DNA of 5,809 nt. It comes from an uncultured Pseudorhodobacter sp. (GTDB lineage Bacteria; Pseudomonadota; Alphaproteobacteria; Rhodobacterales; Rhodobacteraceae). The stretch covers positions 1 to 5,809 of the forward strand of contig CAMFIX010000218.1 in the NCBI GenBank assembly GCA_945952425.1, given 5' to 3'. A program made the translations under genes and the position numbers. Under the pieces are notes generated by a model that searched no databases, was not told the DNA's origin, and was given only the letters and a program-made list of their open reading frames with translations. Shown in pieces: positions 1 through 5,809 of the stretch; position 1 is the first letter of the stretch, and every line of letters begins with the position of its first letter.

Positions 1-237
1 GCGCCCCTGATCGGCAATGCGGCCTGGATCTACGACGGGATCTTCATCGGCGCGCTGGAGACGCGGACCATGCGGCAGGCGGCGGTGCAGGTGACGGTGA
101 TTTACGCTCTCGCGCTGGCGGTGCTGGTGCCGATCTTCGGCAACCCGGGGCTTTGGGCCGCGCTGATGGTGATGAACGCCGCCCGCGGCCTGACCCTGCG
201 CCGAGCCTTTCCCCGCGTCCTGGCCCGCGCCGCCTGA
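1..237 (+). CDS. MATE-family (DinF-like) efflux transporter, C-terminal fragment
   Basis: This is the last 78 codons of a multidrug/toxin extrusion (MATE) antiporter, read in frame from the window edge to a TGA at 235-237. The start lies to the left of the window. The visible part holds DGIFIGALETRTMRQA (about residues 12-27 of the fragment), which resembles the loop between the last transmembrane helices of DinF-type MATE proteins. A hydrophobic helix follows (about 31-47), then a GNPGLWAALMVMNAARGLTL segment and a short basic tail ending RVLARAA. Family members use a Na+ or H+ gradient to expel cationic compounds across the inner membrane; the substrate cannot be told from this piece. It converges on the minus-strand gene ending at 269 and is probably unrelated to it. 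The assignment rests on a fragment of roughly one sixth of a typical 440-450 residue protein, but the loop motif is characteristic. Confidence 0.8.
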   Translation, partial: APLIGNAAWIYDGIFIGALETRTMRQAAVQVTVIYALALAVLVPIFGNPGLWAALMVMNAARGLTLRRAFPRVLARAA

Positions 238-243
238 CCGCCC

Positions 244-266
244 CCGAATTTTCTGCGAAAATTCGG
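244..266. terminator. Perfect hairpin between convergent genes, candidate bidirectional terminator
   Basis: CCGAATTTTC (244-253) and GAAAATTCGG (257-266) form a perfect 10-bp stem closed by a three-base TGC loop. The hairpin sits 6 bp after the MATE stop codon and 2 bp beyond the stop codon of the minus-strand gene, so it could end transcription from both sides. No run of T follows the stem in either direction; the only A/T-rich part is the AATTTT/AAAATT core inside the stem. A classical Rho-independent mechanism is therefore not assured. It may instead act as a 3'-end stabiliser or be a copy of a dispersed palindrome. Confidence 0.55.
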
Positions 267-268
267 CG

Positions 269-1012
269 CTAAAGTCGGAAGCGGCGGAACAGCTCCGAGG
301 CGCCCCAGCCCGCGATCATCGCCAGGGCCAGCGAGATGACGCCGTAAGCCAGGGGCTGCTGCATGGCGAGGTTGTAAAGCCAGCGCTCCAGCCCGGCCTT
401 TTGCACGTCGATCACATTCTCCTGCATGTCGATGACCTTGCCGCCGCGGGTCAGGAAGATGCGGACGCGGTAATCGCCCTCGACCAGGTTGGCGGGCAGG
501 GTCACATCGGTGCGAAACAGCGCCTGGCGCAGCAGCAGCACCGAATTCTCGGCCAGCCGGTATTGCCCCGAGGCGGCCCGGATGCGCTGCAGCGCCGCGA
601 CATAGGCCTCTTCATCCTCTTTCCCCGAGATCGCCTGGATCGTCGAGGGGATCGAGACGTGATAGGTCGCATCCTCGCCCGGGCTGAGGATATCCTCCAG
701 CGGGCCGGTCGTGGCCACGGCATAGAAAGAGGGCGCCGAGGCGATGTCGACCACGCCGCGGTTCTGCCAGATGCCGGCGACGCGCTCTTTCTTGCGGATG
801 ACCAGCGGGGTCGATGGCCCCTCGACCGTCACGATGACCTGCAACAGCGGCCAGTCGGGCGGCGGGGCGTCGCGGATCGCGGCGCCATAGATCAGGATCG
901 CGGTGCCGTTGAAATTCGTGGTGATCGAGACATCCGACTGGCTGACGCCCGAGACGATGTCTTCGGCCCGAACCGGCAGCGCCATCAGCAGAAGGGCGAA
1001 GAGCCATTTCAT
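269..1012 (-). CDS. Alph_Pro_TM family membrane-anchored periplasmic protein (TIGR02186/PF09608-like)
   Basis: This 247-residue protein has no established biochemical function. It begins with a signal peptide (MKWLFALLLMALPVRA, likely cleaved before Glu17). A periplasmic region of about 200 residues follows, rich in beta-strand-like segments and containing IRKKERVAGIWQN (72-84) and LAENSVLLLRQALFR (153-167). One transmembrane helix lies near the end (about 219-239), with a short basic cytoplasmic tail, RRFRL. The length, the layout and these motifs match the alphaproteobacterial Alph_Pro_TM family, to my recollection usually found beside TauE/SafE exporters. The ATG overlaps the stop of the upstream exporter gene in an ATGA (1009-1012), so translation is probably coupled and equimolar production is plausible. 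I infer an accessory role for the exporter, such as a periplasmic stabilising or gating subunit. Family assignment is from recognition of sequence, not a search. Confidence 0.85.
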   Translation of the reverse strand: MKWLFALLLMALPVRAEDIVSGVSQSDVSITTNFNGTAILIYGAAIRDAPPPDWPLLQVIVTVEGPSTPLVIRKKERVAGIWQNRGVVDIASAPSFYAVATTGPLEDILSPGEDATYHVSIPSTIQAISGKEDEEAYVAALQRIRAASGQYRLAENSVLLLRQALFRTDVTLPANLVEGDYRVRIFLTRGGKVIDMQENVIDVQKAGLERWLYNLAMQQPLAYGVISLALAMIAGWGASELFRRFRL

Positions 1013-1914
1013 CGCGCGCTCACCGAGTAAAGCTCGGAGGGCGTCAGCACCAGGTCGAAGCCGATCTTGACCGCCACCGCCAGCACCATCAGCGAGAGCA
1101 GGATGCGCAGCTGCTCGGCCTTCAGCTTGACGCCGACCTTGGTGCCGATCTGCGCCCCGATCACCCCGCCGACGATCAGGAGCAAAGCCAGCATCATGTC
1201 CACCGTGTGATGGGTCACGGCATGGACCAGCGTCGTATAGCCGGTGACGAAGGTGATCTGAAAGAGGCTGGTGCCGACGACGACCTTGGTCGGCATCCCC
1301 AGGATATAGATCATCATCGGCACCATGATGAAGCCGCCGCCGACCCCCATGATGGCCGACAGGAACCCCACCAGGAACCCCGCCGCCACCGGCGGGATGA
1401 TCGAGATGTAAAGCCCCGAGGCGCGGAACTTCACCTTGAAGGGCAGGTCATGCACCAGGGCATGGACCTTGCCGCGTTTGACCTTGGGCGCGCCGACGCG
1501 GCGCAAGGCCCGGACGCTCTCGGTCAGCATCATGCCGCCGACAAAGCCGAGGAACAGGACGTAAGACAGCTGCACGAAAAGGTCGGTCTGGCCGAGCTTG
1601 CTCATCAGGTCAAAGACCCAGCCGCCGAAGGTCGAACCGGCAAGCCCGCCAATGGTCAGCACCGAGCCCATCTTCATATCGACCGCCCGGCGCTTGAACT
1701 GCGCCAGCACGCCCGAGATCGAGGAGGCCACGACCTGGTTCGCCCCGGTCGCCACCGCGACCCCCGAAGGCACGCCGATCAGCATCAAGAGCGGCGTGAT
1801 GAGAAACCCGCCGCCCACGCCGAACATGCCCGACAGAAACCCCACCAGCCCGCCGATCCCCAAAAGGACGAAGGCATTCACCGAAACTTCGGCAATGGGA
1901 AGGAAGAGCTGCAT
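1009..1914 (-). CDS. Sulfite exporter TauE/SafE family (TSUP) protein
   Basis: This 301-residue inner-membrane protein has about eight hydrophobic helices arranged as two homologous halves. The repeat is visible directly: GLVGFLSGMFGVGGGFLITP (22-41) in the first half and GFLVGFLSAIMGVGGGFIMV (179-198) in the second, each followed by a helix leading to a conserved ATGANQ/GTSLFQ element (56-61 and 214-219). The glycine-rich GVGGGF pair is the hallmark of TSUP carriers. Characterised relatives export sulfite or sulfoacetate (TauE, SafE) or carry thiosulfate, so the substrate is an organosulfur-linked anion at best guess. A basic linker of about 30 residues (134-165) separates the halves on the presumed cytoplasmic side. 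The start at 1914 is supported by an AAGAGG ribosome binding site 7 bases upstream. It overlaps the downstream Alph_Pro_TM gene by 4 bp and follows the phosphorylase gene after 108 bp in the same direction. Confidence 0.93.
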   Translation of the reverse strand: MQLFLPIAEVSVNAFVLLGIGGLVGFLSGMFGVGGGFLITPLLMLIGVPSGVAVATGANQVVASSISGVLAQFKRRAVDMKMGSVLTIGGLAGSTFGGWVFDLMSKLGQTDLFVQLSYVLFLGFVGGMMLTESVRALRRVGAPKVKRGKVHALVHDLPFKVKFRASGLYISIIPPVAAGFLVGFLSAIMGVGGGFIMVPMMIYILGMPTKVVVGTSLFQITFVTGYTTLVHAVTHHTVDMMLALLLIVGGVIGAQIGTKVGVKLKAEQLRILLSLMVLAVAVKIGFDLVLTPSELYSVSAR

Positions 1915-1921
1915 GCGGGGG

Positions 1922-1927
1922 CCTCTT
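1922..1927 (-). promoter_or_regulatory. Ribosome binding site of the TauE-family gene
   Basis: On the minus strand AAGAGG lies 7 bases before the ATG at 1914-1912, a good match and spacing for the anti-Shine-Dalgarno sequence. It is clearer than the sites at the internally coupled genes and supports this start codon and independent initiation of the exporter pair. Confidence 0.6.
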
Positions 1928-1934
1928 TTCCCCA

Positions 1935-1963
1935 GCGATGCGCAGCTTTGCCCCGGCTGTCAA
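1935..1963 (-). promoter_or_regulatory. Possible promoter for the TauE/Alph_Pro_TM pair
   Basis: A perfect TTGACA (-35 consensus) is read on the minus strand at 1963-1958. At a 17-base spacing the -10 position reads CATCGC (1940-1935), a poor match to TATAAT. Alphaproteobacterial promoters often have weak -10 boxes, and a separate promoter would make sense after the terminator-like hairpin just upstream. Support is essentially the -35 alone. The TTGACA begins inside the T-rich tail of that hairpin. Confidence 0.3.
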
Positions 1964-2018
1964 AGAAGAAATCACCCCGAGCGCGCGGAATTGAACTCTT
2001 CGCCCGCGCCGGGGCAAA
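1947..2018. repeat. 11-bp perfect inverted repeat spanning the phosphorylase-exporter gap
   Basis: TTTGCCCCGGC (1947-1957) and its exact reverse complement GCCGGGGCAAA (2008-2018) flank 50 bp that contain the second arm of the terminator-like hairpin, its T-rich tail and the TTGACA box. The right arm overlaps the first arm of the terminator stem (2005-2014), so in the minus-strand transcript the two pairings exclude each other. The left arm falls between the putative -35 and -10 boxes. It could be an RNA switch, a pair of protein-binding half-sites about 61 bp apart, or chance in GC-rich DNA. Confidence 0.5.
1961..2014 (-). terminator. Terminator-like hairpin after the purine nucleoside phosphorylase gene
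   Basis: Reading the minus strand just past the phosphorylase stop, CCCCGGCGCG (2014-2005) can pair with CGCGCTCGGGG (1985-1975). This gives a 10-bp all-GC stem with one bulged T (1980) and a 19-base loop. It is followed directly by TGATTTCTTCTTTG (1974-1961), which has 8 T in 14 bases. This resembles an imperfect intrinsic terminator: the stem is strong, but the loop is large and the T tract is interrupted. It would end or reduce nucleoside-operon transcription before the exporter genes. Confidence 0.45.
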
Positions 2019-2022
2019 TCGG

Positions 2023-2820
2023 TCACAGGAACTTGGATTCCTTGAGGAAATCACGAATGATCCGCTCGAGTTTTGCGGCCCCTAACGGCGCCATGGCCTT
2101 GGTGTGTTCGTGGCTGATCTTCTCGTCCGACATGCCGGCCGCCATGTTGGTGACGGTCGAGATGGCGGCGACCTTCAGGCCGAGGAAGCGGGCGAGGATT
2201 ACCTCCGGCACGGTGGACATGCCGACCGTGTCGCCGCCCAGGGTCTTGATGGCGCGGATCTCGGCCGGGGTCTCGAAAGAGGGCCCCGAATACCAGGCAT
2301 AGACGCCCTCGGGCAGGGGGATGCCAAGCCGGGCGGCGGCGGCCTTGAGGCCCGCGCGCAGGCCGGGGTCATGCGCCTCGGTCATCGGCACGAAACGGGC
2401 ATCGGTCGGCTCGCCGATCAGCGGGTTGAGGCCCGAGAAATTGATGTGGTCATTCAAGAGCATCAGATCGCCCGGCTTGATGTCGGGCCTAAGGCTTCCG
2501 GCGGCATTGGTGACGATCAGCGAGCCCGCCCCCAGCGCCTTCAGCACCTCCAACGCCGGGCGCATCGCGGCCGGGTTGCCCTTTTCGTAATAATGCTCGC
2601 GCGCGCCGAAGATCGCGACACGCACGCCCTCCAGCGTGCCCACGTGCAGGTTCGGGTTGTGGCCCGAGACCGCGGCATGGGGAAAGCCCGGCAGGTCGGC
2701 GTAAGGGATCGCCACGCCCTGGACCGCATGGGCCAGGTGCCCAAGACCGGAGCCCAGGATCAGGCCGAGCTGCACGGGCTCGGCCCCGGCGCGGGCGCGG
2801 ATGATGTCGATGGCGCTCAT
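2023..2820 (-). CDS. Purine nucleoside phosphorylase (trimeric, inosine/guanosine type)
   Basis: This 265-residue cytoplasmic enzyme splits purine nucleosides with phosphate into free base and ribose-1-phosphate (EC 2.4.2.1). The length fits the low-molecular-mass trimeric class. Phosphate-site elements are GSGLG (23-27), R74 with H76 in AREHYYEKG (73-81), H54 in the SGHN loop, and S202. The base and ribose pocket is TNAAGS (104-109), GPSFETPAE (179-187, E183), VGMSTVPE (199-206, M201), N225 in TNMAAG, and H237 in SHEH. E183 and N225 correspond to Glu201 and Asn243 of human PNP, which favour 6-oxopurines (inosine, guanosine, deoxy forms) over adenosine. They also argue against methylthioadenosine phosphorylase, a sister family. 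The ATG is 2 bp after the permease stop, with only a weak GAAAG-like site, so translation is probably coupled. The frame stays open far upstream, but the family N-terminus fits this start. It is the last gene of the nucleoside operon. Confidence 0.95.
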   Translation of the reverse strand: MSAIDIIRARAGAEPVQLGLILGSGLGHLAHAVQGVAIPYADLPGFPHAAVSGHNPNLHVGTLEGVRVAIFGAREHYYEKGNPAAMRPALEVLKALGAGSLIVTNAAGSLRPDIKPGDLMLLNDHINFSGLNPLIGEPTDARFVPMTEAHDPGLRAGLKAAAARLGIPLPEGVYAWYSGPSFETPAEIRAIKTLGGDTVGMSTVPEVILARFLGLKVAAISTVTNMAAGMSDEKISHEHTKAMAPLGAAKLERIIRDFLKESKFL

Positions 2821-2822
2821 GT

Positions 2823-3776
2823 CTAGCGTTCTTTCACATAGGGCTCGCCACCCGCGCGGGGCGGGATCGCCTTGCCGACGAAACCGGCCAGGATGATGAC
2901 GGTCAGGATATAGGGCAGGGCCTGGGTGAACTGCACGGGGATGACGAAAACCCCGATGTCGATGTTCTGATAGCGGATCGAGATCGCGTCGAGGAAGCCG
3001 AAAAGCAGGCAGGCATAAAGCGCGGGCACCGGCTTCCACTTGGCAAAAATCAATGCGGCCAGCGCGATATAGCCGCGGCCCGCGGTCATTTCTTTCAAAA
3101 ACCCTGCCGAAAGCCCAAGCGACATGTAGGCCCCCGCCAGCCCGCACAAGACCCCGGTAATCATCACCGCGCCATAGCGCAACCCGGTGACCGAGACGCC
3201 CGCGGTATCGACGGCGGCCGGGTTCTCGCCCACCGCGCGCAGGCGCAGGCCAAAGCGTGTGCGATACAAAAGCCACCAGGTCAGCGGCACGCAAAGAAGC
3301 GCGACATAGACCAGGATGCCGTGGCCGAGCACCAGCTTGACCAACGGCCCGGCGTCATCCAGTCCGAAGAGGTCGAGCAAGGGCGTCGGCTCCAGCCGGG
3401 CGGCGCCCTGCAGGGCCGGGGTCTGGCCGCCGAGGCCGAACCAGCTTGCCCCCAGCACGACCGTAAGCCCCGAGGCGAAGAAGTTGATCGCCACGCCCGA
3501 AATCAGCTGGTTGCCGCGGAAGGTGATCGAGGCCAGGCCATGGATGCCGGCGAAGAGCAGGCTCGCCCCCAGGCCGAAGAGAAGGCCGAGCCAGGCCTCT
3601 CCGGTCAGGACGGCGCCGCAAGCCGCGGCAAAGGCCGCGACCAGCATCTTGCCCTCCAGCCCGATGTCGAAAATCCCGGCGCGCTCGGAGTAGAGCCCGG
3701 CGAGGCAGGCGAAAAGCAGGGGGGTCGACAGGCGGAAGGTGGAATCCAGGATCTGGATCAGGCTGGCGTAATCCAT
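2823..3776 (-). CDS. Nucleoside ABC transporter permease 2 (BPD_transp_2, NupQ/COG1079-like)
   Basis: This 317-residue inner-membrane permease has about eight to nine hydrophobic helices and belongs to the branched-chain amino acid/ribose permease superfamily (PF02653). Family marks are ERAGIFDIGLEGKM (31-44), GNQLISGVAINFFASGL (88-104), the cytoplasmic coupling loop FGLRLRAVGENPAAVDTAGV (175-194) that would dock on the ATPase, and TAGRGYIALAALIFAKWKP (231-249). With permease 1 it would form the heterodimeric channel of a BMP-dependent nucleoside importer. The start at 3776 shares one base with the stop of permease 1 (TGATG) and has an AAGAGG site 9 bases upstream. The same frame is open far upstream through the permease 1 gene, but that extension reads as an arginine- and proline-rich shadow, not as membrane protein. 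Substrate is inferred from the adjoining phosphorylase; related COG1079 proteins are often annotated only as sugar or nucleoside permeases. Confidence 0.92.
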   Translation of the reverse strand: MDYASLIQILDSTFRLSTPLLFACLAGLYSERAGIFDIGLEGKMLVAAFAAACGAVLTGEAWLGLLFGLGASLLFAGIHGLASITFRGNQLISGVAINFFASGLTVVLGASWFGLGGQTPALQGAARLEPTPLLDLFGLDDAGPLVKLVLGHGILVYVALLCVPLTWWLLYRTRFGLRLRAVGENPAAVDTAGVSVTGLRYGAVMITGVLCGLAGAYMSLGLSAGFLKEMTAGRGYIALAALIFAKWKPVPALYACLLFGFLDAISIRYQNIDIGVFVIPVQFTQALPYILTVIILAGFVGKAIPPRAGGEPYVKER

Positions 3777-4855
3777 CACTTGGGCCCTCTTGCGAAGAGT
3801 TTCTCCAGGGGCCGCTGCACCATATAGGGCAGCGCGCCGGTGAAGAGGATGACGAGCGCCTGCAGCACGGTGATGACCTCGCGCGGGATCGAGGTGCCAA
3901 GCGCGAGCTGCGCGCCGCCCTGGTAGAGGAAGCCGAAGAGCACCGAGGCCAGCACGATGCCGAACGGATGGTTCCGCCCCATCAGCGCGACGGCAATGCC
4001 GATGAAGCCCGCCCCCTCGACCGAGTTCAGCACCAGCCGATGCGCCTGGCCATGGACCGCGTTCACCGCCATCAGGCCAGAAAGCGCACCCGACAGGACC
4101 AAGGCGTAAAGCGTGATCTTGACCGGGTCGATCCCGGCATAGACGGCGGCGCGTTCCTGCTTGCCGAAGGCGCGGATCGCATAGCCGAGCCTTGTGTGCC
4201 ACAGAAGCGCCCAGACCCCCACGGCCAGCAGGATCGCGATGGGGAACATGATGTTGGCGGGGGTCTTGGTGGAAAACGGCAGGCCTATGGCCGTCAGCAT
4301 CTCGCCCAGTTTCGGCAGGTTGAGGCTGGCATCGAAGCGCGCGGTGGCCGGGTCCATCGAGCCGGTGGGCCTCAGGATATTGACCAGCAGGTAATTCATC
4401 AGCGCATAGGCGATGAAGTTGAACATCATCGTGGTGATGACGATATGGCTGCCGCGTTTGGCCTGCAGCCAGGCCGGGATCAGCGCCCAGGCGCCGCCCA
4501 GCACCATGGAAAACACCATGGTCCCAAAGAGCGCAAAGACCCAGTGGCCCCAGGGGATGAAGACCATGGCCAGCGCGACGCCGAGGCCGCCCAGCGTCGC
4601 CTGGCCCTCTCCGCCGATGTTGAAGAGGCTGGCCTGGAAGGCGATCGACACGGCAAGGCCGGTGAAGATGAAGTTCGTCGCGTAGTAAAGCGTATGGCCC
4701 CAGGCATAGGTGGACCCCAGCGAGCCCGAGATCATGATCGAAATCGCCTGCAGGGGCGATTGGCCGATGGCGGCGATCAGCACGCCCGAGAAGGCGATGA
4801 CCAGGCAGATCAGCGGCACCAGCACCACATCGGCCCAGCGGGGAAGTTTGGTCAT
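3776..4855 (-). CDS. Nucleoside ABC transporter permease 1 (BPD_transp_2, NupP/COG4603-like)
   Basis: This 359-residue inner-membrane permease pairs with permease 2. An N-terminal helix (about 9-30) is followed by the family motif FNIGGEGQATLGGLGVALA (78-96), several further helices, the ATPase-coupling loop GYAIRAFGKQERAAVYAGI (224-242), and GRNHPFGIVLASVLFGFL (293-310) near the end. The length is typical of COG4603 proteins such as Bacillus NupP. COG4603 members normally act with a COG1079 permease, a COG3845 double ATPase and a BMP-family lipoprotein, and three of these four genes sit together here. The start overlaps the stop of the ATPase gene by 4 bp (ATGA, 4852-4855), pointing to coupled translation. 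There is no clear ribosome binding site of its own, only GC-rich sequence before the ATG. Guanosine, inosine or a broader range of nucleosides are plausible substrates; the sequence alone does not decide. Confidence 0.92.
   Translation of the reverse strand: MTKLPRWADVVLVPLICLVIAFSGVLIAAIGQSPLQAISIMISGSLGSTYAWGHTLYYATNFIFTGLAVSIAFQASLFNIGGEGQATLGGLGVALAMVFIPWGHWVFALFGTMVFSMVLGGAWALIPAWLQAKRGSHIVITTMMFNFIAYALMNYLLVNILRPTGSMDPATARFDASLNLPKLGEMLTAIGLPFSTKTPANIMFPIAILLAVGVWALLWHTRLGYAIRAFGKQERAAVYAGIDPVKITLYALVLSGALSGLMAVNAVHGQAHRLVLNSVEGAGFIGIAVALMGRNHPFGIVLASVLFGFLYQGGAQLALGTSIPREVITVLQALVILFTGALPYMVQRPLEKLFARGPK
3786..3791 (-). promoter_or_regulatory. Ribosome binding site of permease 2
   Basis: AAGAGG on the minus strand lies 9 bases before the ATG at 3776-3774, inside the last codons of permease 1. 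It fixes the start of permease 2 at the TGATG junction rather than at any point in the long open extension upstream. Confidence 0.5.
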
Positions 4856-5809
4856 TTGGCGGCCCCATCGGTGATACCGGCCATCAACAGGCCCAGCTCG
4901 CGCTCGTCGGTCTGGCCGGGGATGCGCTCTCCCATGATCTGGCCGTCGAACATCACCAGAACCCGGTCGGCGAGCGACAGGATCTCGTCCAGCTCGACCG
5001 AGACCAGCAGCACGGCCTTGCCCGCATCGCGGAGCGCCACGATCTGCTTGTGGATGAACTCGATGGCGCCGATGTCGACGCCCCGGGTGGGCTGGCCGAT
5101 GAGCAGGAGGTCGGGGTTCCGCTCGATTTCCCGCGCCACGACGATCTTTTGCTGGTTGCCGCCGGAGAAAGACTTGGCGGCCAGGGTCGGAATCGGGGGG
5201 CGGACGTCGAAGCGGGCCATCTTGGCCTCGGTGTCGGCCTTCAGCGCCGCATTGTCCATCAGAAGCGCATTCTTCTGGTATTCCGGGGCGTTATGATAGC
5301 CGAAGGCCACATTCTCCCAGGCGGCGAAATCCATGATGAGGCCCAGAACCTGGCGATCCTCGGGTACATGGGCGATGCCCGCGGCGCGGCGGGACTGGCC
5401 GTTCAGACCCTTCAAGGGCAGATCGGCGCCGTTCATCACGATGCGCCCCTGCGCCTCGGCGATGCCGCCCAAGGCCTCCAGCAGTTCGGACTGCCCGTTG
5501 CCCGCGACGCCCGCGATGCCGACGATCTCTCCCGCGCGGACCGAGAGGCTGACGCCCTTCAGACGCTCGACCCCATCACTCTTGACCCGCAGGTTTTCGA
5601 CCCGCAGCACCTCGCGCCCCGGGGTGGCCGGGGCCTTTTCGACCTGCAACAGCACTTTGCGGCCGACCATCAGCTCGGCCAGCTCTTCGGGATTGGTCTC
5701 GGCCGTCTTGACCGTGCCGACCATCGTCCCGCGCCGCATGACCGAGACGTTGTCGGTCGTCTCCATGATCTCGCGCAGCTTGTGGGTAATCAGGACAATG
5801 GTCTTGCCC
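4852..5809 (-). CDS. Nucleoside ABC transporter ATP-binding protein, double-NBD type (NupO/COG3845-like), 5' end missing
   Basis: The frame is open to the window edge, leaving the C-terminal 318 residues of a protein usually about 500-520 long. The first complete codon is at 5808-5806. The fragment opens with GKTIVLITHKLREIM, the H-loop region (His in ITHK) of the first nucleotide-binding domain. The ATG at 5766 therefore lies inside that domain and is not the true start. The second domain runs from about fragment residue 65. It has a degenerate Walker A, GVAGNGQS (codons about 5511-5488), with Gln for the catalytic Lys. Its signature SGGNQQK (5166-5146) is intact. GQPTRGVDIGA stands where Walker B Asp-Glu would be, and VSVELDE lies where the H-loop His is expected. 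Such an impaired second site is typical of BMP-linked and ribose-type importers, so hydrolysis should rest on the composite site that keeps its catalytic residues. The protein energises permeases 1 and 2 from the cytoplasm. Confidence 0.93.
   Translation of the reverse strand, partial: GKTIVLITHKLREIMETTDNVSVMRRGTMVGTVKTAETNPEELAELMVGRKVLLQVEKAPATPGREVLRVENLRVKSDGVERLKGVSLSVRAGEIVGIAGVAGNGQSELLEALGGIAEAQGRIVMNGADLPLKGLNGQSRRAAGIAHVPEDRQVLGLIMDFAAWENVAFGYHNAPEYQKNALLMDNAALKADTEAKMARFDVRPPIPTLAAKSFSGGNQQKIVVAREIERNPDLLLIGQPTRGVDIGAIEFIHKQIVALRDAGKAVLLVSVELDEILSLADRVLVMFDGQIMGERIPGQTDERELGLLMAGITDGAAK

Noticed and set aside
401..2826. Long plus-strand open frames at 401-1030, 1207-2085, 1598-2302 and 2104-2826.
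   Set aside because: All lie opposite recognisable minus-strand genes, have biased low-complexity composition and show no family motif. They are GC-driven shadows.
2023..3294. Apparent 423-residue phosphorylase with an N-terminal extension reaching 3294.
   Set aside because: The extension is an out-of-frame reading of permease 2. From the ATG at 2820 the protein has the normal family length and N-terminus.
4503..4522. Perfect 7-bp dyad ACCATGG...CCATGGT.
   Set aside because: It lies inside the permease 1 coding sequence, is short, and its codons encode ordinary membrane-segment residues (MVFSMV). It is most likely chance.
2823..4868. Apparent 681-residue fusion formed by extending the permease 2 frame upstream through permease 1.
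   Set aside because: The upstream half is an out-of-frame reading of permease 1, rich in Arg, Pro and His. Permease 2 has a proper N-terminus and ribosome binding site at 3776.
3968..5296. A 442-codon open frame on the plus strand opposite permease 1 and the ATPase gene.
   Set aside because: It lies antisense to two well-supported genes. Its translation is rich in Arg, Asp, Gln, His and Gly with no recognisable domain, as expected from the mirror of GC-rich codons.
5764..5766. ATG at 5766 as the start of a 304-residue single-domain ATPase.
   Set aside because: The frame continues to the window edge and encodes the conserved H-loop region of a first nucleotide-binding domain, so the ATG is an internal Met.

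Overview
The window looks like chromosomal DNA from a high-GC alphaproteobacterium, most likely Rhodobacterales/Paracoccaceae (Rhodobacter-like). The grounds are strong GC bias at third codon positions, tightly packed genes, and a TauE-family exporter paired with an Alph_Pro_TM protein, a family known mainly from alphaproteobacteria. The genus is inference. I see no mobile elements, tRNA or rRNA genes, CRISPR arrays or signs of recent transfer. Six of the seven genes lie on the minus strand.

Layout from the left. Positions 1-237 (+) are the end of a DinF-like MATE efflux transporter. It converges on the minus-strand genes across a 31-bp gap that holds a perfect 10-bp hairpin (244-266). Positions 269-1914 (-) are a two-gene unit: a TauE/SafE-type anion exporter followed, with a 4-bp ATGA overlap, by a secreted, membrane-anchored Alph_Pro_TM protein. 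Positions 1915-2022 are the only sizeable intergenic region. It holds a terminator-like hairpin with a T-rich tail, a TTGACA box, a strong ribosome binding site, and an 11-bp perfect inverted repeat whose distal arm competes with the terminator stem. Positions 2023-5809 (-) are a nucleoside import and salvage operon: ABC ATPase (5' end outside the window), permease 1, permease 2 and purine nucleoside phosphorylase. Neighbouring genes there overlap by 4 bp, overlap by 1 bp, or are separated by 2 bp.

How the genes work together. The ATPase and two permeases match the COG3845/COG4603/COG1079 (NupO/NupP/NupQ-like) architecture, which normally uses a BMP-family lipoprotein to capture nucleosides. 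That protein is probably encoded just upstream, beyond position 5809. Imported inosine or guanosine would be split by the phosphorylase into base and ribose-1-phosphate. The TauE pair is probably a separate function, sulfite, sulfonate or related anion export, with either its own promoter or regulated read-through from the nucleoside operon.

I see no wholly novel system. The least explained items are the competing-hairpin arrangement between the phosphorylase and the exporter, and the role of the Alph_Pro_TM protein coupled to the exporter.
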